The notes under the pieces were generated by a model. It had not been told where the DNA came from. It ran no database searches and was given only the letters and a program-made list of their open reading frames with translations. From Paenibacillus tritici (GTDB lineage Bacteria > Bacillota > Bacilli > Paenibacillales > Paenibacillaceae), in assembly GCF_013204885.1 (NCBI RefSeq), contig NZ_JABMKX010000005.1, positions 124,001-188,000 of the forward strand: 64,000 bases of DNA. The letters are read 5' to 3'. The position numbers and the translations under genes are program-made. Below are positions 25,547 through 33,930 of the stretch, piece by piece. The stretch's first letter is position 1, and every line of letters starts with the position of its first letter.

Positions 25547-27289
25547 ATGGCATCAGCCGATATCATCATCGTGGGCGGCGGTCTGGCCGGCCTGATGGCT
25601 ACCATTAAGGCCGCTGAATCCGGCGCGCATGTACATCTATTCTCACTGGTCCCTGTCAAAAGATCCCACTCGGTCTGTGCGCAAGGCGGCATTAACGGCG
25701 CTGTTAATACAAAGGGCGAGGGCGACTCGCCCTGGGAGCATTTCGACGACACCGTCTACGGCGGTGACTTCCTGGCGAATCAGCCTCCGGTCAAGGCGAT
25801 GTGCGAAGCCGCACCGGGCATTATTCACCTGATGGACCGGATGGGCGTTATGTTCAACCGCACCCCGGAGGGGCTGCTCGACTTCCGCCGCTTCGGCGGG
25901 ACGAAGCGCCACCGCACCGCGTTCGCCGGTGCAACCACCGGCCAGCAATTGCTGTATGCGCTGGATGAGCAGGTGCGCCGCTGGGAAGCCGAAGGCTTGG
26001 TCACCAAAAGCGAGAACTGGGAGTTCCTCTCCGTGATCCTGGATGACGAGCGGGTATGCCGCGGCATCAGCGCCCAGAATCTGAAGACGATGGAGATTCA
26101 GACCTTCCCGGCGGATGCGGTCATTCTGGCCAGCGGCGGCCCGGGGATTATTTTCGGCAAAACAACGAATTCCGTCATCAACACCGGAACCGCTGCAAGC
26201 GCTGTGTATCAGCAGGGTGTGCATTATGCGAACGGGGAATTCATCCAGATCCACCCGACGGCTATCCCCGGGGATGACAAGCTGCGGCTGATGTCGGAAT
26301 CGGCGCGCGGCGAAGGCGGGCGTATCTGGACTTACAAGGATGGCAAGCCATGGTATTTCCTTGAAGAGAAATATCCTTCTTACGGCAACCTGGTGCCGCG
26401 TGATATTGCTACACGTGAGATCTTCAATGTCTGCGTGGATCAGGGACTGGGCATTAACGGCGAGAACATGGTGTACCTCGATCTGTCCCATAAGGACCCC
26501 AAGGAGCTGGATGTGAAGCTGGGCGGGATTATCGAGATCTATGAGAAGTTCATGGGGGATGATCCCCGCAAAATTCCGATGAAAATCTTCCCTGCTGTGC
26601 ATTATTCCATGGGCGGCATGTGGGTTGACTATAATCAGATGACGAATATTCCCGGCCTCTTCGCCGCAGGGGAATGTGAATATCAATACCACGGGGCGAA
26701 CCGCCTCGGCGCGAACTCGCTGGTGTCGGCCATTTATGGCGGCATGGTATCGGGACCCAAGGCGGTGGAATATATCAAGGGCCTCAAGAAGTCGGTTCAG
26801 GATATCTCCTCCACGGTATTCGACAGCTTCCACAAGACACAGACGGATAAATATGAGTCTCTGCTGGGGATGACAGGTACGGAGAATGCTTATGTAATCC
26901 ACAAGGAGCTTGGCGAATGGATGACGGCCAACATGACCGTGGTGCGTGAGAACAAGAAGCTTGAAGCAACCATCGGCAAAATCAAAGAGCTGAAGGAACG
27001 CTACAAAAACATCAATATGAGCGACACTTCGCGCTGGAGCAACCAGGGCGTGGCCTTTACCCGCCAGCTATGGAACATGCTGGAGCTGTCGGAGGCGATG
27101 ACGCTTGGAGCCCTGCTGCGCAACGAGAGCCGGGGCGCGCATTACAAGCCGGAGTTCCCGACGCGCAACGATGAGGAATTCCTGAAGACCACTAAGGCAG
27201 CCTGGACTGCCGATGGCCCGCAGATCTCTTACGAGGAAGTGGATGTATCGCTGATTCCTCCGCGCGTGCGGGATTACTCGAAGGACTAA
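25547..27289 (+). CDS. sdhA: Succinate dehydrogenase flavoprotein subunit
   Basis: A 580-residue catalytic subunit oxidising succinate to fumarate. The FAD-binding motif is IIIVGGGLAGLMATIKAAES (near residues 5-24). The segment KRSHSVCAQGGINGAVNT includes the FAD-linking His region. HPTAIPG and the MSESARGEGG substrate loop follow, then the C-terminal helical domain with RNESRGAHYKPEFP. The ribosome site is TTAGGAGGG. The gap to sdhC is 130 bases; the gap to sdhB is unusually long at 433 bases. Confidence 0.95.
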   Translation: MASADIIIVGGGLAGLMATIKAAESGAHVHLFSLVPVKRSHSVCAQGGINGAVNTKGEGDSPWEHFDDTVYGGDFLANQPPVKAMCEAAPGIIHLMDRMGVMFNRTPEGLLDFRRFGGTKRHRTAFAGATTGQQLLYALDEQVRRWEAEGLVTKSENWEFLSVILDDERVCRGISAQNLKTMEIQTFPADAVILASGGPGIIFGKTTNSVINTGTAASAVYQQGVHYANGEFIQIHPTAIPGDDKLRLMSESARGEGGRIWTYKDGKPWYFLEEKYPSYGNLVPRDIATREIFNVCVDQGLGINGENMVYLDLSHKDPKELDVKLGGIIEIYEKFMGDDPRKIPMKIFPAVHYSMGGMWVDYNQMTNIPGLFAAGECEYQYHGANRLGANSLVSAIYGGMVSGPKAVEYIKGLKKSVQDISSTVFDSFHKTQTDKYESLLGMTGTENAYVIHKELGEWMTANMTVVRENKKLEATIGKIKELKERYKNINMSDTSRWSNQGVAFTRQLWNMLELSEAMTLGALLRNESRGAHYKPEFPTRNDEEFLKTTKAAWTADGPQISYEEVDVSLIPPRVRDYSKD

Positions 27290-27398
27290 GAGTAAGAAGC
27301 AGGTGCTTGAAGCGCGGAATATTGGCTTAGTGCAGACAGGCTGCTTATAAGGGGAGCGGATTGATTTTAAGCTGCTCTATTAGGGTGTCGTGCTGTTT

Positions 27399-27580
27399 AA
27401 CTGCATTTCATACACCTAAATACTATCCAACGTCTTTCAAAAGAGGAATAGATGTATTTGGTACACTTATAATCTTCTGGGGACCCAGAATGAGTGGTTT
27501 TCTTGAAAAACAAATGTATGAAGTGCAGTTATCTTGTAGATTGGGCTGGAAATACTGGTTTTAGTTGTACCAAGTGCAGC
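27399..27580. mobile_element. Inverted-repeat-rich insert between sdhA and sdhB (MITE-like)
   Basis: AACTGCATTTCATACA (27399-27414) and TGTATGAAGTGCAGTT (27515-27530) are inverted repeats with one mismatch. Between them lies the 16-base palindrome TTCTGGGGACCCAGAA (27475-27490) and TTGGTACA, whose complement TGTACCAA appears near 27568. No transposase or credible gene is present. Base composition is lower in GC than the flanking genes. The 433-base gap 27290-27722 has no other feature except the sdhB ribosome site. Confidence 0.5.
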
Positions 27581-27722
27581 TAGAAGCGCAACCAGAGACG
27601 TAAGCAGAATCAGGACGTACAAACATAAAGTGTAGGCTATCAGGGTGCTTGCAGAACAGCGCCTGATGAATAAATTGCGGCAAATGCCGAGAAGCAATCC
27701 AAACTTTTAGGAGGTAACTGAC

Positions 27723-28487
27723 ATGGCGGAAACTGCAGCAGCTCCCAAAAATGTGAAATTTATTATTACCCGCCAGGACGAACCGGAAACGAACCCCTAT
27801 ACGGAGGAATTTGAGCTTGCCTACCGTCCGGGGATGAATGTGATCAGCGCACTTATGGAGATCCAGCGCAATCCGGTGAACGCGAAGGGTGACAATACGG
27901 TTCCCGTATGCTGGGAATCCAACTGTCTGGAAGAAGTATGCGGCGCCTGCTCGATGGTGATCAACGGCAAACCCCGTCAGGCGTGTGCCGCACTGATTGA
28001 CAACCTGGAGCAGCCGGTTCGCATCGAGCCGATGAAGACCTTCCCGGTCGTCCGCGACCTGGTGATTGACCGCAGCCGGATGTTCAATGCGCTGAAGCGG
28101 GTCAAGGCCTGGATTCCGATTGACGGCACCTATGATCTGGGTCCGGGACCGCGTATGCCGGAGAAGAAGCGCCAGTGGGCTTATGAGTTGTCCAAATGTA
28201 TGACCTGCGGCGTCTGCCTGGAGGCCTGTCCGAACGTCAACGAGAAGACCGACTTCATCGGTCCTGCGGCTATCTCGCAGGTGCGGCTGTTCAACGCGCA
28301 TCCAACGGGCGAGATGAATGCCGAAGAGCGCCTGGATGCGCTGATGGATGACGGCGGTATCGACGGCTGCGGCAACTCGCAGAACTGTGTACGCGCCTGC
28401 CCTAAGGGCATTCCGCTCACTACTTCCATTGCCGAGATCAACAAGCAGACTACGAAGCATATGTTCAAGCGCTGGCTGGGTGTATAA
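27723..28487 (+). CDS. sdhB: Succinate dehydrogenase iron-sulfur subunit
   Basis: A 254-residue electron-transfer subunit. [2Fe-2S] ligands lie in ESNCLEEVCGACSM and QAC (C68, C73, C76, C88). [4Fe-4S] and [3Fe-4S] ligands lie in SKCMTCGVCLEACP and GNSQNCVRACPKG. It links SdhA to the SdhC haems. The ribosome site TTAGGAGGTAA is excellent. A 433-base insert separates it from sdhA, so an intact sdhCAB message depends on read-through or on a separate promoter (a lone TATAAT at 27468-27473 has no good -35). Confidence 0.95.
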   Translation: MAETAAAPKNVKFIITRQDEPETNPYTEEFELAYRPGMNVISALMEIQRNPVNAKGDNTVPVCWESNCLEEVCGACSMVINGKPRQACAALIDNLEQPVRIEPMKTFPVVRDLVIDRSRMFNALKRVKAWIPIDGTYDLGPGPRMPEKKRQWAYELSKCMTCGVCLEACPNVNEKTDFIGPAAISQVRLFNAHPTGEMNAEERLDALMDDGGIDGCGNSQNCVRACPKGIPLTTSIAEINKQTTKHMFKRWLGV

Positions 28488-28538
28488 CCCGCAGGACCGG
28501 GGACAGATAACGTAGACTATATTCATAGGCAACCCTGC

Positions 28539-28577
28539 AACAGGCCATCCGGGAGTGAATCCCGAAATGGCCTGTTT
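28539..28577 (+). terminator. Terminator after sdhB
   Basis: AACAGGCCAT pairs with ATGGCCTGTT, with an inner CGGGA/TCCCG stem. The rest of the 330-base gap before the next gene holds only the regulatory site described next. Confidence 0.7.
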
Positions 28578-28717
28578 GGCTATGCCGGGGATGAGGAGAT
28601 GTCACCGCTTGAAGAACTGAGGAAAGGACTGGCAGCGTGCCCGGTGTTTCTGGGGGGGATCAAACAGGGTACATTTTTAGACAGCCTGTAATGAAGAGCC
28701 TGTTAATGCATAGAATA

Positions 28718-28765
28718 GCCATACGTATGGCAGGTTCCAATAAATATGGGTGGATATGTTATAAT
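28718..28765 (+). promoter_or_regulatory. Promoter with 14-bp palindromic operator candidate
   Basis: A perfect palindrome GCCATACGTATGGC (28718-28731) abuts a weak -35 (TTCCAA, 28735-28740). A perfect TATAAT lies at 28760-28765. It would serve the DUF3891 gene. Confidence 0.45.
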
Positions 28766-28817
28766 CTACATAGCTGAGAATAGCATTCTGGGACTTAGAC
28801 AACGGGGAGGAATGACT

Positions 28818-29660
28818 GTGATTTGCCGTGAACAGGACGGAGTCTTGATAATGACGAAGCAGCATGAGCACGGGCTGCTGGCCGGGGAATTCGCGAAATG
28901 GTTCAAGGAAGAGCACACGCCGGCGGAAGGCCGCCGGGCCGAGGTGCTGTGGGCGGTAAGTAATCATGACCGGGGCTGGATCGACCTGGATGAGACACCG
29001 TTCTGGAACGATGCGGAGGGATTGCCGTATAGCTTCCTCGATTTCCCGGTTGTGCCGAAGCTGACCTTCTACAGACGGGGAATTGATGAGATTGAAGCAC
29101 AGACGCCTTACGGGGCGCTGCTGTGCAGTTCGCATTTTGAAAGGCTGATTGAGGTGTCGGGTGAGGAATGCCCGGAGCTGACGCAATATCTGCAGGATGA
29201 GGCGGACCGCAGGGCACGTATTCACCGCGGGCTGGAGCAGAGCAAGCCGCTTGAAGAAGGCGAGTTATACTATGACGCCAGACTGCTGCAGTTCTGCGAT
29301 GACCTGTCGCTGTTCCTGGCCCTTAGCAAGCCGGGCAGCATTGAATCCGAGAAGCACCCTTGGTTCGTAGACGGCTTCTCGGGCAGCGAGGAGTTCAGCT
29401 TCACCTCCGGCCGTGCCATTGAGGCTGAGTGGCAGGACACCACCACGCTGACCCTGACTCCGTTCCCGTTCACGAAGGAGATCGAAGTCAGCTTCAAGCA
29501 GCGGCGGGTCAGCCGGAAGGCGATTGAGGACAAAGGGATTGCCGAGGCCTACCGGAACGCTCCGGAGGAAGAATGCCGGATTACTGTCATTAGCGGAGCG
29601 GAAGAGGATTCCCAGGTGAAGACCGGAGCCAGCCAGCCATCGGAGAGACAGCAGAGGTAA
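28818..29660 (+). CDS. DUF3891-family protein
   Basis: A 280-residue cytosolic protein with the DUF3891 pattern: a MI(x)RE start, MTKQHEHGLLAGEFAKWF with conserved histidines, and WAVSNHDRGWIDLDETP, an HD-like metal-site motif. YDARLLQFCDDLSLFL and TPFPF follow. The biochemical role of the family is not known to me. I pick the GTG at 28818 because GGGGAGG is 7 bases upstream and the protein then starts MICRE; the ATG at 28812 is too close to the ribosome site. A K+ channel gene follows after 37 bases. Confidence 0.8.
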   Translation: MICREQDGVLIMTKQHEHGLLAGEFAKWFKEEHTPAEGRRAEVLWAVSNHDRGWIDLDETPFWNDAEGLPYSFLDFPVVPKLTFYRRGIDEIEAQTPYGALLCSSHFERLIEVSGEECPELTQYLQDEADRRARIHRGLEQSKPLEEGELYYDARLLQFCDDLSLFLALSKPGSIESEKHPWFVDGFSGSEEFSFTSGRAIEAEWQDTTTLTLTPFPFTKEIEVSFKQRRVSRKAIEDKGIAEAYRNAPEEECRITVISGAEEDSQVKTGASQPSERQQR

Positions 29661-29697
29661 GGCAGGTCCGGGACCATAGAACAGGAGCGTAAAGGCC

Positions 29698-30405
29698 ATG
29701 GGTTGGTGGGTATGGACTTTCAATTTGGTTGTCATAGTTATGCTGGTACTGTGGTTCACCCGGATGAAGCTGAGCTGGATGAGCAGGGGAGTCCTGCTGG
29801 CTCCCATCCTGATCTATGCGCTGATCTCGGTCGAGGATCTGCTGAACCTGATCGAACTGGGCACTATTGTGCCTGGAGACCGGGGACTGCGCGGGCTGAT
29901 TCTGCTGTTTGTTCTGGCCTCGGTCCTGTTCTACATTCTGTTTATTTTTCATGAGATCAAGGATTCCAACAGCAAGGAAGTCAGGCTCCAGCAGACCCTG
30001 ATCCGCATCAGCATTGCTGCGTTTACCTGCATTCTTTTTTTTACAGTCGTATATACATCCGTCTATAAGCTGTTTGGACAGTCCTCCTTCCAGGGGGAGG
30101 GATTGGGGCAGGATCTGCTTAGCCAGTTGATTACCTTTCTCTACTTCAGCGTAGCAACCTTTACAACCGTGGGTTACGGGGATATAGCTCCCATAGACAA
30201 CACCTCAAGGCTTGTTGTAGTCATGCAGATCTGCTTCAGCTTCATTACCGTCGCCTATGCGCTGTCCATGCTGGGCTTGTTCCGCAAAATCCTTGGACCC
30301 GGTACGGAAGAAGAGGTTGAGGCAGCGATAGAAGTGGATATTGATGACAAGGTGGATGAAGCGGTATCGGAGAAGCAGGAGGAGATGGACCCGCACGGTC
30401 CGTAA
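29698..30405 (+). CDS. Two-pore-helix potassium channel family protein
   Basis: A 235-residue membrane protein with about five hydrophobic helices. The last two flank a pore loop with the K+ selectivity filter TTVGYGD inside FLYFSVATFTTVGYGD. The C-terminal ~35 residues are highly acidic (EEEVEAAIEVDIDDKVDEAV) and lie in the cytosol; there is no RCK domain. It belongs to the Ion_trans_2 group of simple bacterial channels. It may be co-transcribed with the DUF3891 gene before it. Confidence 0.88.
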   Translation: MGWWVWTFNLVVIVMLVLWFTRMKLSWMSRGVLLAPILIYALISVEDLLNLIELGTIVPGDRGLRGLILLFVLASVLFYILFIFHEIKDSNSKEVRLQQTLIRISIAAFTCILFFTVVYTSVYKLFGQSSFQGEGLGQDLLSQLITFLYFSVATFTTVGYGDIAPIDNTSRLVVVMQICFSFITVAYALSMLGLFRKILGPGTEEEVEAAIEVDIDDKVDEAVSEKQEEMDPHGP

Positions 30406-30463
30406 GGAAATCATTAGTGATATTAACCGCATAGATTGCAAGGATAGAAAGGAGAATCTCCCT

Positions 30464-31399
30464 ATGAGCAAACAATCGTTCGGGGGCTCTCCCGGCAGTT
30501 CTGTTCCCGCTGTTAAGGGCAGCGGCGAACCTGGCCCCCGGAAGCCGGAAGGCCGGGGAGGCCGCAAGATGACCCGGCGGCAGTTCCTGGCCCGCGGGGC
30601 GGGAGCGGTGGTTGGCGCCGGTCTGCTTGCCGGCGGCTATGCCTGGCAGGGAGAGCCGAACTGGTTAGAGATTACCCGCAAGGAGCTGCCTCTGAAGGAG
30701 CTGCCTTCCGCTTTTGCCGGGACCCGGCTGGTTCAGTTCAGCGATGTGCATCTGGGCTTCAACAAGGATGCCCGCGATTTGGCCCGGCTGGTCAAGCACA
30801 TCAAGGAAGAGAAGCCGGATCTGATCTGCTTCACCGGAGATATCGTAGACAGCTATGCCGAGGATCTGACCGACTCGGTCCCGGTTCTCGCAGAGCTTGA
30901 AGCCCCGCTGGGGAAGTATGCCATCCTCGGGAATCATGATTACAAGAATACGGAGCTGCTGACCCGTCTGCTGACGGAAGCCGGCTTCCGCGTATTGCGT
31001 AACGAGTCCTACCTGATCAAGCAAGGCGGAGCTGTGATGGCCGTAGCCGGACTGGATGACATGCTGCATGGCCAGCCGGACCCGGAGGCAGCGATCAAGG
31101 GGATTCCGGACGGGACATTCACGGTGCTGCTGATGCATGAGCCGGATTACGCCGAGGTTGCGGAAGCGTACCCTTTTCACCTTCAGCTCTCGGGACACAG
31201 CCACGGCGGCCAGATCCGTCTGCCGCTGATAGGAGCGCCCTTCACGCCTTACGGATCACAGAAATACATAGACGGCCTGTATTATACAGGGAATAGGGCG
31301 ATGCCGGTGTATGTGAACAGAGGTTTCGGTGAGACGTTGATGCCGCTCCGCTTCCTGTGCCGCCCGGAGCTGACCGTTCTGACCCTGCGCCGGGGGTAG
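30464..31399 (+). CDS. Tat-exported metallophosphoesterase (YkuE-like)
   Basis: A 311-residue calcineurin-like phosphoesterase. The N-terminus has a long Gly/Pro-rich lead, then a twin-arginine signal (TRRQFLARG) and a hydrophobic stretch. The metal site is complete: FSDVHLG, FTGDIVD, LGNHDYK, LLMHEPD and SGHSHGGQ. Homologues such as Bacillus YkuE are Tat-secreted, cell-wall-bound phosphoesterases. The ATG at 30464 follows AAAGGAG. The substrate is unknown. Confidence 0.9.
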   Translation: MSKQSFGGSPGSSVPAVKGSGEPGPRKPEGRGGRKMTRRQFLARGAGAVVGAGLLAGGYAWQGEPNWLEITRKELPLKELPSAFAGTRLVQFSDVHLGFNKDARDLARLVKHIKEEKPDLICFTGDIVDSYAEDLTDSVPVLAELEAPLGKYAILGNHDYKNTELLTRLLTEAGFRVLRNESYLIKQGGAVMAVAGLDDMLHGQPDPEAAIKGIPDGTFTVLLMHEPDYAEVAEAYPFHLQLSGHSHGGQIRLPLIGAPFTPYGSQKYIDGLYYTGNRAMPVYVNRGFGETLMPLRFLCRPELTVLTLRRG

Positions 31400-31450
31400 C
31401 CGGGCTGTCTTGAAGGGAAGTCTACCCGAGATCAGAAGAGGGAGAAGTTC

Positions 31451-31993
31451 ATGAGCACATATGAGATGATTATGCGGATGGCGCTGCAAGGACCGGCGGT
31501 CGAAGTGAAGAATATGGCGTCCGGCGACGGAGTGCGGCTGAGATCGCTGCTCTCCCACCCTGAGGTTCAGCCGCATATTCAGCTGCGCCATGGATCGTCT
31601 TCACAGCAGGGGGTACTGGATAAGCTGGTGAACCGGATGCTTCACGGCTATGATCCCCATGCCCTGCATGCAGGAATCTATATCAAAGGACAGCCGGAGC
31701 TGATCGGGTCGGTCTCTCTGCAGAACTGGAACCGGCATGAGGGGAAGGCGCTGCTGGGTTATATGCTGGGTCCGTCATGGTGGGGGCACGGCTATGCGAC
31801 AGAGGCATTGGGGCTGCTGCTGGACTACAGCTTCCGGGAACTCGGACTGAAGCAGATCGAGGGGCGCTGCCGCGGGGATAATCTCCGGTCGGCCCGGGTC
31901 ATGCTGAAGAACGGCCTGACGCTGGAGCGGATTCTCCCGATGGCCGACGGCTCGGGCGATGTAATGAAAGTATTCACATTGTCATACAAATGA
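31451..31993 (+). CDS. GNAT-family N-acetyltransferase (RimJ-like)
   Basis: A 180-residue acetyltransferase. The acetyl-CoA loop and neighbouring strand are visible as LGYMLGPSWWGHGYATEALG (GPxxWGxGYATEA), followed by LKQIEGRCRGDNLRSARVML. This pattern belongs to the ribosomal-protein/spermidine-type GNAT branch. The ribosome site is AGAGGGAG. The substrate cannot be told. Confidence 0.85.
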   Translation: MSTYEMIMRMALQGPAVEVKNMASGDGVRLRSLLSHPEVQPHIQLRHGSSSQQGVLDKLVNRMLHGYDPHALHAGIYIKGQPELIGSVSLQNWNRHEGKALLGYMLGPSWWGHGYATEALGLLLDYSFRELGLKQIEGRCRGDNLRSARVMLKNGLTLERILPMADGSGDVMKVFTLSYK

Positions 31994-32072
31994 AATAATG
32001 CCGTTATCAAACTCTAACAGAGAGCGGTTAAACTAAGTACATGACCCCCTTTTGAAAATATAACTGCTGTTG

Positions 32073-32100
32073 GGACCCGATGATTCGGGTCCATTTTTTT
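32073..32100 (+). terminator. Strong terminator
   Basis: GGACCCGA (32073-32080), TGAT loop, TCGGGTCC (32085-32092), then ATTTTTTT. Confidence 0.9.
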
Positions 32101-32211
32101 GCGTTTTTGCCTCTTGGACGCGGGACAGCCGTTTGTTCTGCTGGCGGCCGCCAGGGGGATTAGGCTATGATGATAGAGATAACATGATGTAAGCAGGGAG
32201 GATCTGAACTC

Positions 32212-32961
32212 TTGAACGATGTGATTAGACTACTTATGAACCACCGCTCTTTCCGGCAATATACAGGGCAAGCGGTGGAGCCCTGGAAGCTGAAGACCAT
32301 AATTGAGGCCGCCCAGGCCGCCCCCTCCTGGGTGAACGGCCAGCAGGTATCCATTATTGCCGTACGCAGCGTAGAACGGAAGCAGCAGCTCTCTGTACTG
32401 AGCGGCAACCAGAAGCATGTGGCAGGTGCGCCGGTATTCCTGGTGTTCTGTATGGACTTTCACCGGGCCCGGCTTGCGGCTGAGCTTGAAGATCAGCCGT
32501 TCGAAACGGCCCGGGATGTCGATGCCCTGCTGGTAGGCGCCACCGATGTAGGCATTGCCCTGTCGAACGCAGTGGCTGCCGCCGAATCGCTGGGCCTGGG
32601 GATTATCCCCATCGGCGGCGTACGCCGCAACACAGCAGGAGTCATTGAGCTGCTGCAATTACCCGAATATGTATTCCCGGTCGTCGGTCTCTGCGTCGGC
32701 TATCCGGCGGAAGAGCAGCCGAAGAAACCACGCCTGCCTATCGCGGCTGTATATCACGAAGAAGTCTATAATCCCGATCAGAAGGGCCTGATTGAAGAAT
32801 ATAATGCGGCCCACCGTGCGTCGCTGAAGGCGCAGGGGCTGACGGAAAGGGACTGGAGCAGTACCATTGCCCGCTTCTATGCCTTGAATCCGCAGTACGG
32901 GGATGCGCAGCATACGCTGAAGCAGCAGGGCTTCACCTGCAGCAATCTGAACAAGGAATAA
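32212..32961 (+). CDS. NfsA/FRP-type FMN nitroreductase
   Basis: A 249-residue NAD(P)H-dependent flavin reductase/nitroreductase. The FMN-binding start VIRLLMNHRSFRQYTG, the AAQAAPSWVNGQQVSIIAVR region and IPIGGVRRN are typical of the NfsA/NfrA group. A TTG start at 32212 is supported by GGGAGG 10 bases upstream. It is flanked by terminators and so monocistronic. Physiological role uncertain: quinone, nitro compound or disulfide reduction in relatives. Confidence 0.87.
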   Translation: MNDVIRLLMNHRSFRQYTGQAVEPWKLKTIIEAAQAAPSWVNGQQVSIIAVRSVERKQQLSVLSGNQKHVAGAPVFLVFCMDFHRARLAAELEDQPFETARDVDALLVGATDVGIALSNAVAAAESLGLGIIPIGGVRRNTAGVIELLQLPEYVFPVVGLCVGYPAEEQPKKPRLPIAAVYHEEVYNPDQKGLIEEYNAAHRASLKAQGLTERDWSSTIARFYALNPQYGDAQHTLKQQGFTCSNLNKE

Positions 32962-33024
32962 TCCTTCGCGTACAATTGAAGCGGGATAGCTCGAATTCGG
33001 GTGGGATGGGCGTAGCTGAATAAC

Positions 33025-33064
33025 AAAAAAACCGCTTCGCAAGTTTCTTGCGGAACGGTTTTTT
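33025..33064. terminator. Bidirectional terminator
   Basis: AAAAAACCG..TTCGCAAG pairs with CTTGCGGAACGGTTTTTT between the convergent nitroreductase and PHP genes. Confidence 0.85.
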
Positions 33065-33076
33065 GGCGTTACACGA

Positions 33077-33886
33077 TTACAGCGCAACCTTGATCTTCCC
33101 GCGCTGCTTGTAATAGACCCAGTACTGAAATCCGATCTCCTTCAGCCTGGCAGCGACCTGATTGCGCTGATCGGCCACACGGGAAGGCTTATGGGCATCA
33201 GAGCCGAAGGTGACCTCGACGCCGAAATGCAGGGCCCGCTCCAGAATCTCATCGGAGGGATACCAGCCGCCGCATAGCTTGGTGCCGCCGGAGGTGTTGA
33301 TCTCAATGGCCGGCCCGCATTCGCCGATGATGCGCAAGGCTTCGTCAATCTCCTGCGGAGCGGCAATCTCGGAGAAGGGGGGATAATTCCCTTTCATGGC
33401 ATCAATATGACCGAGAACCTGGAACATGCCGCTGCGCGCAGATTCCGCTATGAGCCGGTAGTACTCCGCTTTGGCTGCAAGCTGCTGCTCCGTGCCAAGC
33501 CCCTTCCAGCGGCTTTTGTTGAAGATGCTGACTTCTTCTACGTGATGCACTGAGCCGATTACATAATCGAACGGATATGCGGCGAAGGTCTTGCGGTACA
33601 GCTCCGCATGCTCCGGGAAATAATCCGACTCCATGCCAAGCAGGACATCTATGCGGCCTTCGTACTCTTGTTGCAGCGACAGAACTTCCTGGACATAACG
33701 GGCCAGCTCGGACTTGGCCATGGCGATACGCGGAAAAGCCTGCTCGTCCGGGCTTCCGAAGTAAGGCGAATGGTCGGAAATACCGATGACATCCAGCCCT
33801 GCTGCTATTCCGGCTTCAATGTAGTCTCTGATATTGCCGTCCGCATGACCGCAGCGGAAATGGTGGGTGTGCAGGTCGAAATTCAT
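33077..33886 (-). CDS. PHP-domain histidinol-phosphatase (HisJ/HisK type)
   Basis: A 269-residue PHP phosphoesterase. Metal ligands appear in FDLHTHHFRCGHADG, GISDHSPYF, LLGMESDYFPEH, IGSVHHVE, LGHIDAMKGNYPPF and GSDAHKPSRVAD. The family removes phosphate from L-histidinol phosphate in histidine synthesis; other small phosphoesters are possible since no his genes are nearby. The ATG at 33886 has AGGAGA upstream. It lies 44 bases downstream of the lysR gene on the same strand and may be co-transcribed. Confidence 0.85.
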   Translation of the reverse strand: MNFDLHTHHFRCGHADGNIRDYIEAGIAAGLDVIGISDHSPYFGSPDEQAFPRIAMAKSELARYVQEVLSLQQEYEGRIDVLLGMESDYFPEHAELYRKTFAAYPFDYVIGSVHHVEEVSIFNKSRWKGLGTEQQLAAKAEYYRLIAESARSGMFQVLGHIDAMKGNYPPFSEIAAPQEIDEALRIIGECGPAIEINTSGGTKLCGGWYPSDEILERALHFGVEVTFGSDAHKPSRVADQRNQVAARLKEIGFQYWVYYKQRGKIKVAL

Positions 33887-33930
33887 ACAGGGAACATCTC
33901 CTTAGGCCAATATGGCAGAATGGGTAAAGG

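Noticed and set aside
25643..26902. 419-codon open frame antisense to sdhA
   Set aside because: Shadow of a conserved GC-rich gene; no start signal and no recognisable family.
27361..27564. Short rightward open frame in the sdhA-sdhB gap
   Set aside because: TTG start with no proper ribosome spacing, no recognisable protein, and it crosses the inverted repeats of the insert.
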